DNA of 6,556 nt, taken from assembly GCA_964412395.1 (NCBI GenBank), contig CAYPOY010000301.1:1-6556 (forward strand), given 5' to 3'. The position numbers and the translations under genes were made by a program. Positions 1 to 6,314 of this stretch are shown one piece after another (position 1 is the first letter of the stretch; each line of letters opens with the position of its first letter). Source of the stretch: CAYPOY01 sp964412395. Lineage in GTDB: Bacteria; Chloroflexota; Anaerolineae; B4-G1. The notes beneath the pieces were generated by a model. That model was not told the DNA's origin, ran no database searches, and saw nothing but the letters and a program-made list of their open reading frames with translations.

Positions 1-196
1 CGGCCTCGTTGTAGCACTTATTGAGCGGGCACTCATTCACGGGTATTGCCTTTAACTGGGGGAAGTGAATTGCGGGATTGGGCGTCACGATGCCAGGCGG
101 GGGTGTCTGCCGTGAACCACCCGCCGGGCTCGTGCAACCGGCAAGCAACAAGAAAGCCACCAGTAAGTAGACGAAGAACAAGGACTTGTGTTTCAT
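1..196 (-). CDS. Lipoprotein, N-terminal part (runs off left edge)
   Basis: The frame is open for 65 codons from an ATG at 194-196 to the window edge, so the 3' end is missing. The product starts MKHKSLFFVYLLVAFLLLAGC. It has a positively charged start, a hydrophobic stretch at about residues 6-18, and a textbook lipobox L-A-G-C with Cys21 as the predicted lipidated residue. Signal peptidase II processing and membrane anchoring on the outer face therefore follow from known lipoprotein rules. After Cys21 comes a Gly/Ser/Pro-rich spacer, then a segment with two close cysteines (ECPLNKC). A purine-rich GAGGTAGGGA stretch ends a few bases before the ATG and can serve as ribosome binding site. The gene begins 32 nt after the stop of the 229-711 lipoprotein gene, so the two are probably cotranscribed. 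The mature domain is too short here to assign a family. Confidence 0.82.
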   Translation of the reverse strand, partial: MKHKSLFFVYLLVAFLLLAGCTSPAGGSRQTPPPGIVTPNPAIHFPQLKAIPVNECPLNKCYNEA

Positions 197-228
197 TGAG
201 ATCCCTACCTCGGTCGTCGAAGGTATCT

Positions 229-711
229 TCACTGGGCTTTGCAGGTGTACTGCAACTCAGCCTGTGACTGAAACTCAGCCCGTGATATGGGATGGTAGAC
301 ATAGCTCAGGCCTGTGAAGCTATGATCTCCTATGAACTGGTTGCGCACCGCTTCAGTCACCGGCAACTGGAACAGTTGGGATACCAGTTCTGTTTTGCCG
401 TCGCCGGTCGTAACCCATACCCGCAGGGCGTGTTCGTTGGGCGGCGCGTCGCCCGGCGTGTAGTCGGCGTGGAAGACAAGATCGCCAAAGCTCAACGTTT
501 GCTGCCGGGCGTCCGCCGACAACACCACCGTTTCCTCCCGCCCAATCTCCGCCGCAACGCCGGAACGATAGGCTACCAGGCACTCGATAGCGATGGAGGC
601 TGATTCTCCGAGATCGTTTGCTGCATCAGTCGGACTGCCTGCACAGCCCACCAGGGCCAGAAGGGCAAGCAGCGCAAACATTTCAAGAATGATTTGATTC
701 TTCGTGCTCAT
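229..711 (-). CDS. Putative lipoprotein of unknown function, 160 aa
   Basis: The ATG at 709-711 is preceded by GGAGGT at 717-722 with a 5-nt spacer, which fixes the start. The N-terminus has one Lys, a hydrophobic core at residues 11-21 and a lipobox L-V-G-C with Cys23, so this is a predicted exported lipoprotein. Glu10 within the hydrophobic region is slightly unusual. The mature part is about 137 residues, acidic and probably beta-rich. It contains Cys44 and Cys157, which could form a disulfide linking the two ends of the domain outside the cytoplasm. I do not recognise the family. It lies 43 nt downstream of the frameshifted lipoprotein gene and 32 nt upstream of the next lipoprotein gene, consistent with one operon of exported proteins. 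The lipoprotein call is strong; the function is unknown. Confidence 0.88.
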   Translation of the reverse strand: MSTKNQIILEMFALLALLALVGCAGSPTDAANDLGESASIAIECLVAYRSGVAAEIGREETVVLSADARQQTLSFGDLVFHADYTPGDAPPNEHALRVWVTTGDGKTELVSQLFQLPVTEAVRNQFIGDHSFTGLSYVYHPISRAEFQSQAELQYTCKAQ

Positions 712-754
712 GCCTTACCTCCGTTCTAGCACCCGGATAGCAGTAGCCCGGCTT

Positions 755-1752
755 TCACTCGTGACTCTCGATTTGCTCCACCAGGATATAGTCCTCGCAT
801 CCGCATATCAACGCCTCGCAAGAGACCTCCTGGGCAGGGTACTCCCCTACCACCACGACCTTCTTGCCGTTGTACTGCCGATCGGATAGCATCGCGGCCT
901 GGTCGGTCTCATCCGGGACCCGCAAGAGCACCATCTTGGGCTGCCCCATCGGAGAGCTCTCGTCGGCTACCAGATACAAACCCTCCGGGCAGTACGCCTT
1001 GACCTCGCCCAGTTCCGCCCCGCTCCTGACGGTGCCCCGGAAAGTGACCGGAGCTTGGGCAGGTTCGATTTGAACGCTTTCGATCATGTGCCGGAACTCT
1101 GCGAACCGGGTCGTCACGATCTCTGCCAGGCCAATGGTCTCGGCCTGTTCCGGGTCTATCGAGGTGAACTCGGTGGTTAGCCGAATGTCCAGTTCGTGAT
1201 CCGGGCTGCAGTAGATGACTATCAACCAGGACGGCCCATCCCACTCGCCCTCCAGCAAAGCGCCCCAGATAAACAGTATCCCTTTCAGGTCATCGGCCTT
1301 GACGGCCTGAGACCAGCGCACGTCGTACCCGCCCTCGTTCGGCTGCCAGGTGTGAGGATCCGCCACGCTTTGCTCAGCCAGAGAGCGATGGTAGATGTCA
1401 ACGCCGACTGCCGGTAGCGAGGGGTCTCCCGGCCGGAACCAGGCGCTCTCAGGCCCGCCAGGCGCGTCTCCCACTTCGACTGCCCAACTGGCAGGGTATT
1501 CCAGCGTGACGCCGCTGGCAAAGCGGTACGCCAGCCAGGCAGGCGCAGGAGTGGGACAGGAATGGAAGATGGCGTCGGGGCAGGCGTTTCGGTGGGCAGC
1601 GGTATGGGAGTTGGCTCCAGGGTCAGCTGTGGCGGCGATGTCTTGTGCTCCACCTGCCCCGCTGAGCCGGCCTGGCAACTCGCTGATCCTAGCGCCATCA
1701 GAATCAACACCAGAGCTGTAAGAATCTTGGACCGCACCGTATTCTCTTTCAT
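755..1752 (-). CDS. Lipoprotein of unknown function with apparent frameshift
   Basis: Two overlapping minus-strand frames make one protein. The first starts with ATG at 1750-1752 (GGGAGGG at 1757-1763 as ribosome binding site) and encodes a signal peptide, a Cys at residue 26 in an imperfect lipobox (S-A-S-C), and a Pro/Thr-rich linker at residues 40-71. After about 1555 this frame becomes an Arg/Pro-rich shadow. Protein-like sequence continues in the neighbouring frame from PTPAPAW to a TGA at 755-757. The span is 998 nt. Adding one C in the CCC run at 1553-1555 gives 999 nt and a continuous 332-residue protein through the linker. The mature domain starts with a segment like YRFASGVTLEYPASW, has FRHMIESVQIE near its middle, and ends with a beta-rich part carrying cysteines in CEALICGC. 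I do not recognise the family. The break may be a real mutation or a sequencing/assembly error. An annotation reading only the second frame would start near 1678 and lose the signal peptide. Confidence 0.8.
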
Positions 1753-1804
1753 TTTGCCCTCCCGTTGCCCAATGACGTTCTCTAGTCCCAATCAGGTTCT
1801 CCAG

Positions 1805-2494
1805 TCAATAGGGAACGGTCACGCCAAAGTAGGTAGCCAGGCTGCCGGCGATGTTCCGCGCTTCTCCGACCATCTGGCTGAACTCTTCCGCCTGTGCGCC
1901 GGTGTAAGGGGTGTCCAAGGCAGGTTGGTAGACCCACACGATGCCACTGTAAGCCAGCAGGGCCTCGCCGTGGGGTTCCGATTGGACCGCCTCCCACTGC
2001 GCTTCTGTCAGCGCGGTGATCGAAAAGAGCTTTTCCTTCACGTCCGAACTGACGGCGTACTCATAGTAAACCGTGTTCCCATCCACCCGGACCTGATACT
2101 TATCGGCCCAACTGGCGGGGACATCGAGAGGAACAGGTACCTCGATTGGGCCTTCTTCTCCCTGCACGATCAACCAGACGGTGTCAAGCGGGAATTCAGG
2201 GTGGCCATCTGGAAGGATGATCTGCCCCGCCTCCAGGGGAGTGGTCACGCCCTTCGCCGACGGCTCCCACTTCCCCTCGATCAACACCCACTCGGAGTTA
2301 GCGGCGAACTCTGGATCGATCCCGGCCAACTCGTAGACTTCGGGGGCGACGTCCTCGCCGGGCTTGAGGACGACCGTTTTGCCGTCCATCTGTATGGTGA
2401 GCTGCTTGAGTTGCTGAGCGCGCATGTAGTAGAAGGCACTGCCAGCAGCAATGACCAGAACGGCCAAAACGAGTATGAGAATAGTCTTACGCAT
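1805..2494 (-). CDS. Signal-anchored extracytoplasmic protein, 229 aa
   Basis: The frame is open further upstream, but the start at 2492-2494 is supported by GGAGGT at 2500-2505 with a 5-nt spacer and by the membrane segment that begins there. Residues 2-3 are Arg-Lys and residues 4-23 are a continuous hydrophobic helix. No lipobox or clear signal peptidase I site follows, so an uncleaved N-terminal anchor is likely, with about 200 residues outside the cytoplasm. The domain has no cysteine, is acidic, and contains VPASWADKYQV followed by a Tyr-rich strand and LFSITALTEAQW. The arrangement PxSWxxKYxV ... LFxI resembles a pattern I associate with small secreted proteins of unknown function in Gram-positive-type genomes, but I cannot name the family. 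It starts 162 nt after the PA14 protein gene and ends 52 nt before the frameshifted lipoprotein gene. Confidence 0.85.
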   Translation of the reverse strand: MRKTILILVLAVLVIAAGSAFYYMRAQQLKQLTIQMDGKTVVLKPGEDVAPEVYELAGIDPEFAANSEWVLIEGKWEPSAKGVTTPLEAGQIILPDGHPEFPLDTVWLIVQGEEGPIEVPVPLDVPASWADKYQVRVDGNTVYYEYAVSSDVKEKLFSITALTEAQWEAVQSEPHGEALLAYSGIVWVYQPALDTPYTGAQAEEFSQMVGEARNIAGSLATYFGVTVPY

Positions 2495-2656
2495 GCCACA
2501 CCTCCAATCTGATATGGTTTTGGATTCCTCACCTGCTCTCCCCAGGCATGAGAATATGCCACCTTCCTCGCTACCAGACGTCGGAAACACGTCGTCGGTT
2601 CCAGCTTGGAAGGCCCTCCTGCGTCGTTCAGGTGGAGGAGAGCCTTCCGGCCCCAC
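2495..2656. other. Intergenic gap between PA14 and anchored-protein genes
   Basis: This 162-nt gap holds the hairpin at 2608-2648, a small 5-bp inverted repeat (GGCAT 2545-2549 with ATGCC 2556-2560), and the ribosome binding site at 2500-2505. No convincing -10/-35 pair was found on the minus strand. Whether the downstream genes have their own promoter cannot be decided by eye. Confidence 0.5.
2608..2648 (-). terminator. Strong hairpin after the PA14 gene, no U-run
   Basis: A 7-bp stem (GGAAGGC 2608-2614 with GCCTTCC 2642-2648) stacks on a 5-bp stem (CCTCC 2615-2619 with GGAGG 2634-2638) across a 3-nt bulge. It starts 8 nt after the PA14 stop codon. On the minus strand the bases after it are AAGCTGG, so a canonical U-tract is absent. 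It may be a weak terminator or an mRNA-protecting hairpin that sets different levels for the PA14 gene and the downstream lipoprotein genes. Confidence 0.45.
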
Positions 2657-4669
2657 CTAATTGTCCAGTTTCATCCAACGACCGCAGTCCGGCGGCCGCA
2701 CGTGCAGCTTGACAACGGCGGTCTGCCCAGTCGAGGTCACCGACGCTTCGCCCACGATGGCGATGCCACGGCTGGCACTCTTGACCTCGAAGGTCATCGA
2801 GCCTGGCGTTGGCCCGCCCTTGATCTGCCGCTCCCATGCATACGTGTACTGGCAGTCTCCGCCGCGCCCTTCCACAAAGATCGTAGCTGTCCAGCCGCCG
2901 CCCGCAGTGCACACCGAGCCCACAGGCCAGGCGTCAAGCCGCAACGGACCACCCGCGCACGCGTCAGGCTGGGAGACGGGCTTGGGGGGAACGGTCGCTG
3001 CGCCGGCCCGCTGCCAGGTCACGCGGGCCATGGCCGCCTGGCTGCGCTCGAAGTACTCCACGCGCACCGCGTGGTTCCCCTGGGCGAGTGTGACGTAGCC
3101 CACCCGACTCCCACGCATCGCACGCCAGGCGTCAATGATCCGCTGGTCGTCCACGTGGAGCCGCACGCCATCGTCGGTGGTGGTGGTGAAGCGGTACCGA
3201 CCGGCCTCGAACGGGAAGCTGCCGCTCCAGCGCACGGAGAAATTGTCGCGGTCTATCCCCGGCGCGGGGGCTTCCCAGCCCCAGTTGAAATCGATGGCGG
3301 CATCGGTGCGCACCACGGCGGGTGAGCCCGCCAGGTTCCCGTTGTCGAAGTATTCTCCCTTCCAGGGACCGATAGGAGCGGGAGCAGGTGTGGGGACGGG
3401 TGCCGGCGCGCTGTCACCAGGAGAGGGCGTCGTGCTGCTCGGCTCCCACCAGAAGCGAATGCGGGCGCCGCCGGTCCGTTCGAAGTACTCCACCCGGAGC
3501 CTGTGGACACCCGTCAAGTAGGTCTCATCCACGTAGTGCCATGCATAGTCCTGCGGCTGCCAGTAGTCCATCAGCAGCCCGCCGTCCAGCCACACCCGTA
3601 CGCCGTCGTCGGAGCGGACGTTGAAGCGGTAGTAGCCAGGACTGAAGTTGACCTGGCGCGTCCATACGACCGAGAAGTTGTCGGCAGGCATCCAGTCGGC
3701 GGGGGCACCCTCGCCCCAGTTGAAGTCGATGGCGGCGTCATCGCGGATGAGTGCCGGGCCGCCGCGCAACTCGGCGTTGTCGTAGTAACGGCCCTCCCAG
3801 CCCTGGAAGGTGGTCAGCAGGTTCCACCACACGTGGGCGCTGGCCCTGTCGCCGCGCTCGTAGTACTCCACGACCACGGTGTGCTGCCCGCCAGAGAGCG
3901 TAATCTCGCCCGTGGTGGTGTTGGGCAGCCTCTGATCCCGCCAGGCGTCCAGGATGTGCTGGCCGTCCACGAAGACGCGCACGCCGTCGTCACAACTGGC
4001 GTAGAAGCGGTACGTGCCAGGGGTGAAGCCCAGGACATGCATCCAGCGCACGGAGAAGTCGTCGGCCGGGACGGCGGGATCCGGGCTGCCGAGCCCCCAA
4101 TCGAAGTCAATGGCTGGGTCGTAGCGCACCAGGACCGGCGCGCCGGCGAGCTTGCGGTTGCCGTAGTATTCCGCCCGCCAACTAGTGCCGCCGCTGACCC
4201 GTTCCCAGCCCGCCTGGAGCACCGCTGTGCCGGTGTGCTCAAAGTACTCCACGCGCACGCGGTGGGTGCCTCGGCTAATGAATCGTTCGACGGATACCCA
4301 GGCCGCGGGCCTTTCCCGCCAGTCGTCCACGACCAGCACGTCGCCCACCCAGATGCGGATCCCGTCGTCGGAGCGATAGGAGAAGCGATAGGTGCTGTTC
4401 TCGAACCACTCGTCGCGGGTCCAGCGGGCGGAGAAACCATCGCTGGGGATGCCCCCTCCGGGGCTGCCGTTACCCCACTCGAAGTGCAGCTTGCGTTCGT
4501 AGCGGGTGAGAGCTGGCCCCCCGGCGAGATCCCGGTTGGGGAAGTACTCGGCGTACCACGTGCCCTGGGCGGCTGCGGGCGTCGCCGGCACGCCCAACCA
4601 AAGGATAGTCAGTGCAATGACAACTGCGATGATCAGATGCCTTGTTTGGTTTTTTACTTGGCTTTTCAT
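2657..4669 (-). CDS. Secreted protein with four PA14 domains
   Basis: The start ATG at 4667-4669 gives 670 residues and has AAGGAG at 4678-4683 with an 8-nt spacer. In-frame ATGs upstream lie before or on that site. Residues 1-34 form a Sec signal peptide ending in ATPAAAQ with no lipobox. Four PA14 repeats follow at about 37-156, 163-283, 290-409 and 435-553. Each has an aromatic EYF/RYY opening, a [DN/EW]WGxGxP-like segment, DxFSxRW, YRF, a DDG(V/I)R motif and a closing VEYFE/VEYYE strand. PA14 is a beta-barrel domain often found in glycosidases, adhesins and toxins, where it commonly binds carbohydrate. A Pro/Ala/Ser/Thr linker (410-434) separates repeats 3 and 4. A C-terminal domain (about 570-670) has four cysteines (571, 587, 606, 662), probably two disulfides, and looks beta-sandwich-like; I cannot name it. 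There is no catalytic domain, sortase signal or C-terminal anchor, so it is a putative secreted or surface adhesin-like protein. Cys226 in repeat 2 has no partner in the array. Confidence 0.93.
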   Translation of the reverse strand: MKSQVKNQTRHLIIAVVIALTILWLGVPATPAAAQGTWYAEYFPNRDLAGGPALTRYERKLHFEWGNGSPGGGIPSDGFSARWTRDEWFENSTYRFSYRSDDGIRIWVGDVLVVDDWRERPAAWVSVERFISRGTHRVRVEYFEHTGTAVLQAGWERVSGGTSWRAEYYGNRKLAGAPVLVRYDPAIDFDWGLGSPDPAVPADDFSVRWMHVLGFTPGTYRFYASCDDGVRVFVDGQHILDAWRDQRLPNTTTGEITLSGGQHTVVVEYYERGDRASAHVWWNLLTTFQGWEGRYYDNAELRGGPALIRDDAAIDFNWGEGAPADWMPADNFSVVWTRQVNFSPGYYRFNVRSDDGVRVWLDGGLLMDYWQPQDYAWHYVDETYLTGVHRLRVEYFERTGGARIRFWWEPSSTTPSPGDSAPAPVPTPAPAPIGPWKGEYFDNGNLAGSPAVVRTDAAIDFNWGWEAPAPGIDRDNFSVRWSGSFPFEAGRYRFTTTTDDGVRLHVDDQRIIDAWRAMRGSRVGYVTLAQGNHAVRVEYFERSQAAMARVTWQRAGAATVPPKPVSQPDACAGGPLRLDAWPVGSVCTAGGGWTATIFVEGRGGDCQYTYAWERQIKGGPTPGSMTFEVKSASRGIAIVGEASVTSTGQTAVVKLHVRPPDCGRWMKLDN
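3011..4561 (-). repeat. Four tandem PA14-encoding repeats
   Basis: The gene body encodes four diverged copies of a module of about 120 codons: roughly 4202-4561, 3821-4183, 3443-3802 and 3011-3367. The copies keep DDG(V/I)R, WG, FSxRW and VEY(F/Y)E at matching positions but differ in much of the remaining sequence. This suggests old duplication rather than a recent tandem array. The spacing is 6 residues between modules 1-2 and 2-3, and 25 residues (Pro-rich) between modules 3-4. Confidence 0.88.
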
Positions 4670-4690
4670 TTCATCATCTCCTTTCATTGT

Positions 4691-4706
4691 GCGCAACGTC
4701 GTGCGC
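4691..4706. other. Inverted repeat in leader of PA14 gene
   Basis: GCGCA at 4691-4695 and TGCGC at 4702-4706 form a 5-bp GC-rich inverted repeat with a 6-nt spacer. It lies 8 nt before the ribosome binding site of the PA14 gene. It could be a small operator or a leader hairpin affecting translation. The stem is short, so the call is tentative. Confidence 0.3.
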
Positions 4707-4745
4707 TAAGGTTTGAACGTCGAAGGTCCGATCGAGCAAAAAGGC

Positions 4746-4774
4746 GGTTTACAAAGTGCTCCAGGCCGTGTCAA
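4746..4774 (-). promoter_or_regulatory. Weak candidate promoter upstream of PA14 gene
   Basis: The minus strand has a perfect -35 hexamer TTGACA (4769-4774) and, after 17 nt, TAAACC (4746-4751), a poor -10. It lies about 75-105 nt before the PA14 protein gene. The TTGACA is part of the shared 41-nt element, and the second copy of that element has no -10 at the same distance, so the match may be incidental. Confidence 0.25.
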
Positions 4775-4789
4775 ACGGCCGAACGGCCT
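4763..4789. other. Nested competing inverted repeats
   Basis: GGCCGT at 4764-4769 can pair with ACGGCC at 4775-4780 (5-nt loop) or, extended to 7 bp, with ACGGCCT at 4783-4789. In addition, 4777-4781 can pair with 4784-4788. These stems exclude one another, as in an attenuator or a protein-binding dyad. No U-run follows directly on the minus strand, so it is not a standard terminator. It overlaps copy A of the 41-nt element. Confidence 0.45.
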
Positions 4790-4808
4790 ACGACAAATGA
4801 CGGCGTCT
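4768..4808 (-). repeat. Intergenic element, copy A
   Basis: This 41-nt stretch between the small membrane protein gene and the PA14 gene aligns without gaps to 6402-6442. On the plus strand the shared blocks are GTGTCAAA, CCGA, CGACAAATGAC and GTCT, at identical spacing; by hand count 32 of 41 positions match. It begins 21 nt after the stop at 4830. The core GACAAATGAC (4792-4801) is close to the dyad GTCA-NN-TGAC, and a second, weaker site starts 22 nt away. A protein-binding site or a transcribed element is possible. Confidence 0.55.
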
Positions 4809-4829
4809 GTTCACCGACACGTCTGCGGC

Positions 4830-5021
4830 TCAGGACACCGATACCACCCACACCACGCCCAGGAGCCACACGATGATCAGCAGTCCGATCCCGATCTTGA
4901 GCAGAAGGCGAAGACGGCAGGCCACAGATCTTCTCCACGCGCGATCGTTTTCTGCTGTGGATTTCTCGCTGAACAGGCCCGGGATTCGCCATACAGGTTG
5001 ACGAATAGTAGAGACGCCCAT
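4830..5021 (-). CDS. Small protein with C-terminal membrane helix, 63 aa
   Basis: The ATG at 5019-5021 follows GGAG with close to ideal spacing. The ribosome binding site sits directly after the stop codon of the TVP38-type gene, which ends 10 nt upstream, so translational coupling is likely. Residues 1-34 are polar and basic (IRQPVWR, RAWRRS). Residues about 38-60 form one strongly hydrophobic helix (KIGIGLLIIVWLLGVVWVV) that ends almost at the C-terminus, giving a tail-anchored look. The basic residues before the helix predict the N-terminus inside the cytoplasm. The helix resembles the first helix of small DUF5670/lmo0937-type membrane proteins, but the second half of that family is absent, so I do not assign it. 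The tight linkage suggests a partner or accessory of the TVP38-type protein (inference). A competing 73-codon frame at 4771-4992 lacks these signals. Confidence 0.68.
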   Translation of the reverse strand: MGVSTIRQPVWRIPGLFSEKSTAENDRAWRRSVACRLRLLLKIGIGLLIIVWLLGVVWVVSVS

Positions 5022-5031
5022 CGTTTTCTCC

Positions 5032-5745
5032 TCACTTCCTCGACCATCTCAATACCTTCAGCGCAAGTGCGCCGCTCAAGGCGAAGGTCTTGAGATAGTG
5101 ATGCGCCTGCTTCGGAATGCAATAGCGCCAGACCAAGAACATACCAGCGATGCTGGCCGAGATTCCGGCCCATGCTTGCAGTGGCAGTTCGAGTCCGTGA
5201 GATCCGACCAGAGTCAGCAGAATCACACCGGGCAGCCGCCCCAGCAGGCTGGCGACCAGGAAGTGCCACGGTGAGATCGGGCTCAGGCCAGCCACGAAGT
5301 TCATCACGTCGCACGGAAAGATAGGCAGCAGAAAAGAGAACAGAAAGAGTGAGAACCCTTGCCGCTCAGCTATCTTGTTCCAGCGATCTAGCATACTGGC
5401 TGGCACCAGGCGGTGCACCATCGGCTGACCACCCCATCTCGCCAGGGCAAAGGTAAGTTGACTGGCCCCGACGGTACTTACCAGGTTGATCGCAAGACCG
5501 CTGCTGAACCCGTACACGTAACCGCCCAAGATCGTGAAGACACTCCCCGGTATGACGGCGATAGCGACCTGCAAGAGCTGGCCGAGAGCCAGCAGCAATA
5601 TCCCCCACACGCCACGATCTCGCAGATAGGCGCTGACGGTCACCTCATCGTTGGGAAGAGAGAGCAGGCCTGACAAAGGCAGCCAGCCAACTCCCAGCGC
5701 CAACAGCGTGATCAACGGCAGTGTATTCAGCAGCTTTGCCTTCAT
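5032..5745 (-). CDS. TVP38/TMEM64 (VTT-domain) family membrane protein
   Basis: The product has 237 residues and several hydrophobic segments, roughly at 5-28, 45-65, 66-101, 131-151, 158-181 and 190-209. The VTT core is visible: IPGSVFTILGGYVYGF (65-80) with a following small-residue helix, then LPIFPCDVMNFVAGLSPI (140-157) and LLGRLPGVILL (167-177). The glycine- and proline-rich re-entrant segments and the P..P.D..NF.AGLS pattern are typical of bacterial TVP38/YdjX-like members of the DedA superfamily. This superfamily includes lipid scramblases or flippases and proteins needed for envelope homeostasis; the substrate of this one is unknown. The Arg that often precedes the P..P motif is replaced by Leu. 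GAGGGAG upstream of the ATG (about 5754-5760) is the likely ribosome binding site. The gene starts 54 nt after the receiver gene and is followed after 10 nt by the small membrane protein, suggesting an operon. Confidence 0.9.
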   Translation of the reverse strand: MKAKLLNTLPLITLLALGVGWLPLSGLLSLPNDEVTVSAYLRDRGVWGILLLALGQLLQVAIAVIPGSVFTILGGYVYGFSSGLAINLVSTVGASQLTFALARWGGQPMVHRLVPASMLDRWNKIAERQGFSLFLFSFLLPIFPCDVMNFVAGLSPISPWHFLVASLLGRLPGVILLTLVGSHGLELPLQAWAGISASIAGMFLVWRYCIPKQAHHYLKTFALSGALALKVLRWSRK

Positions 5746-5799
5746 CTCTTCTGCTCCCTCGCCGCGTCCCCACGTCTGCCCAGTTGGACAACCATTTGG

Positions 5800-6267
5800 T
5801 TATAGCACTACTCTGTGCTGCTTATCCCAGTGCCACGTCTTACGCCCGGGGATAGATGCAACAACATCAACATCGTTATTTTCTTCTTGCTTTCTCTGCC
5901 GGGGCAGCAGTCTCCCTATAGTCGCAGTAAGCCTCGCTGCCGGGAACCCTTTGAGCAGCACGGCGTCAGCGCCGGCGGCTTCGGCCTCCTGGTGCTGATG
6001 GACATCGTTGACCAGGAAGACGCACCGGGCCTGAGGCCACTTGGCCCTGGCCCGTTGCACCGTAATCCAGATCTCGCTGCCGACCAGGCCGGAGTCCAAT
6101 AGCACCAGGGCCGGGTAATGCTCAAAGCTCGTATTCAGCGCCGAAGAGATGTCGTCTACTCCGTCCACAACCTCTATCTGGGGCATCGCGGTCACCAGCG
6201 CCTGCAAACCGTCGCGCAGCGGACCTGGCCTGGCCACTATCAATGCAGATACACGATTGCTTGTCAT
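5800..6267 (-). CDS. Stand-alone degenerate response-regulator receiver protein
   Basis: The 155-residue product matches a NarL-type receiver domain along residues 5-121: strand 1 with ALIVARPGPLRDGL, then LVLLDSGLVG with Asp58 at the phosphoacceptor position, CVFLVND, and the end motif GADAVLLKG with Lys106. In active receivers strand 1 ends in an acidic pair that binds Mg2+ (for example VDDHPLVREGL). Here those positions are Ala12-Arg13, and the conserved Thr/Ser after strand 4 is Val86 or nearby. Asp58 and Lys106 remain. This suggests a pseudo-receiver that may not be phosphorylated in the usual way. No HTH output domain follows; residues 122-155 are a charged, polar tail. The ATG at 6265-6267 has GAGGAG at 6279-6284 with a rather long 11-nt spacer. 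It is the first gene of a possible unit with the TVP38-type and small membrane protein genes, so it may regulate them through protein contacts (inference). Confidence 0.85.
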   Translation of the reverse strand: MTSNRVSALIVARPGPLRDGLQALVTAMPQIEVVDGVDDISSALNTSFEHYPALVLLDSGLVGSEIWITVQRARAKWPQARCVFLVNDVHQHQEAEAAGADAVLLKGFPAARLTATIGRLLPRQRKQEENNDVDVVASIPGRKTWHWDKQHRVVL

Positions 6268-6314
6268 TTCGTGGCAGTCTCCTCAATTAGCTTCAGTCAT
6301 CCCAATTCGGCGTC

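Noticed and set aside
33..302. Minus-strand frame of 89 codons
   Set aside because: It overlaps two lipoprotein genes in another frame. The frame starting at 196 has a perfect lipobox and ribosome binding site, so this one is a shadow.
1540..1570. Programmed ribosomal frameshift in the split lipoprotein gene
   Set aside because: No X-XXY-YYZ slippery heptamer, stimulatory hairpin or internal Shine-Dalgarno sequence is apparent at the junction. A 1-nt deletion explains it more simply.
1562..2512. Plus-strand open frame of 316 codons
   Set aside because: It is antisense to two genes with strong starts, export signals and ribosome binding sites, and shows no domain or signal of its own.
2606..3325. 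Plus-strand open frame of 239 codons
   Set aside because: It is antisense to the fourth PA14 repeat and C-terminal domain and has a His/Pro/Arg-rich low-credibility composition.
3503..4876. Plus-strand open frame of 457 codons opposite the PA14 gene
   Set aside because: It mirrors the GC-rich repeated PA14 coding sequence, has no ribosome binding site or recognisable domain, and its composition (Val/Ala/Gly/His/Pro-rich) is typical of an antisense shadow.
4771..4992. Minus-strand frame of 73 codons overlapping the small membrane protein
   Set aside because: It has no hydrophobic segment or good ribosome binding site, while the 63-codon frame has both a well-placed GGAG and a clear membrane helix.
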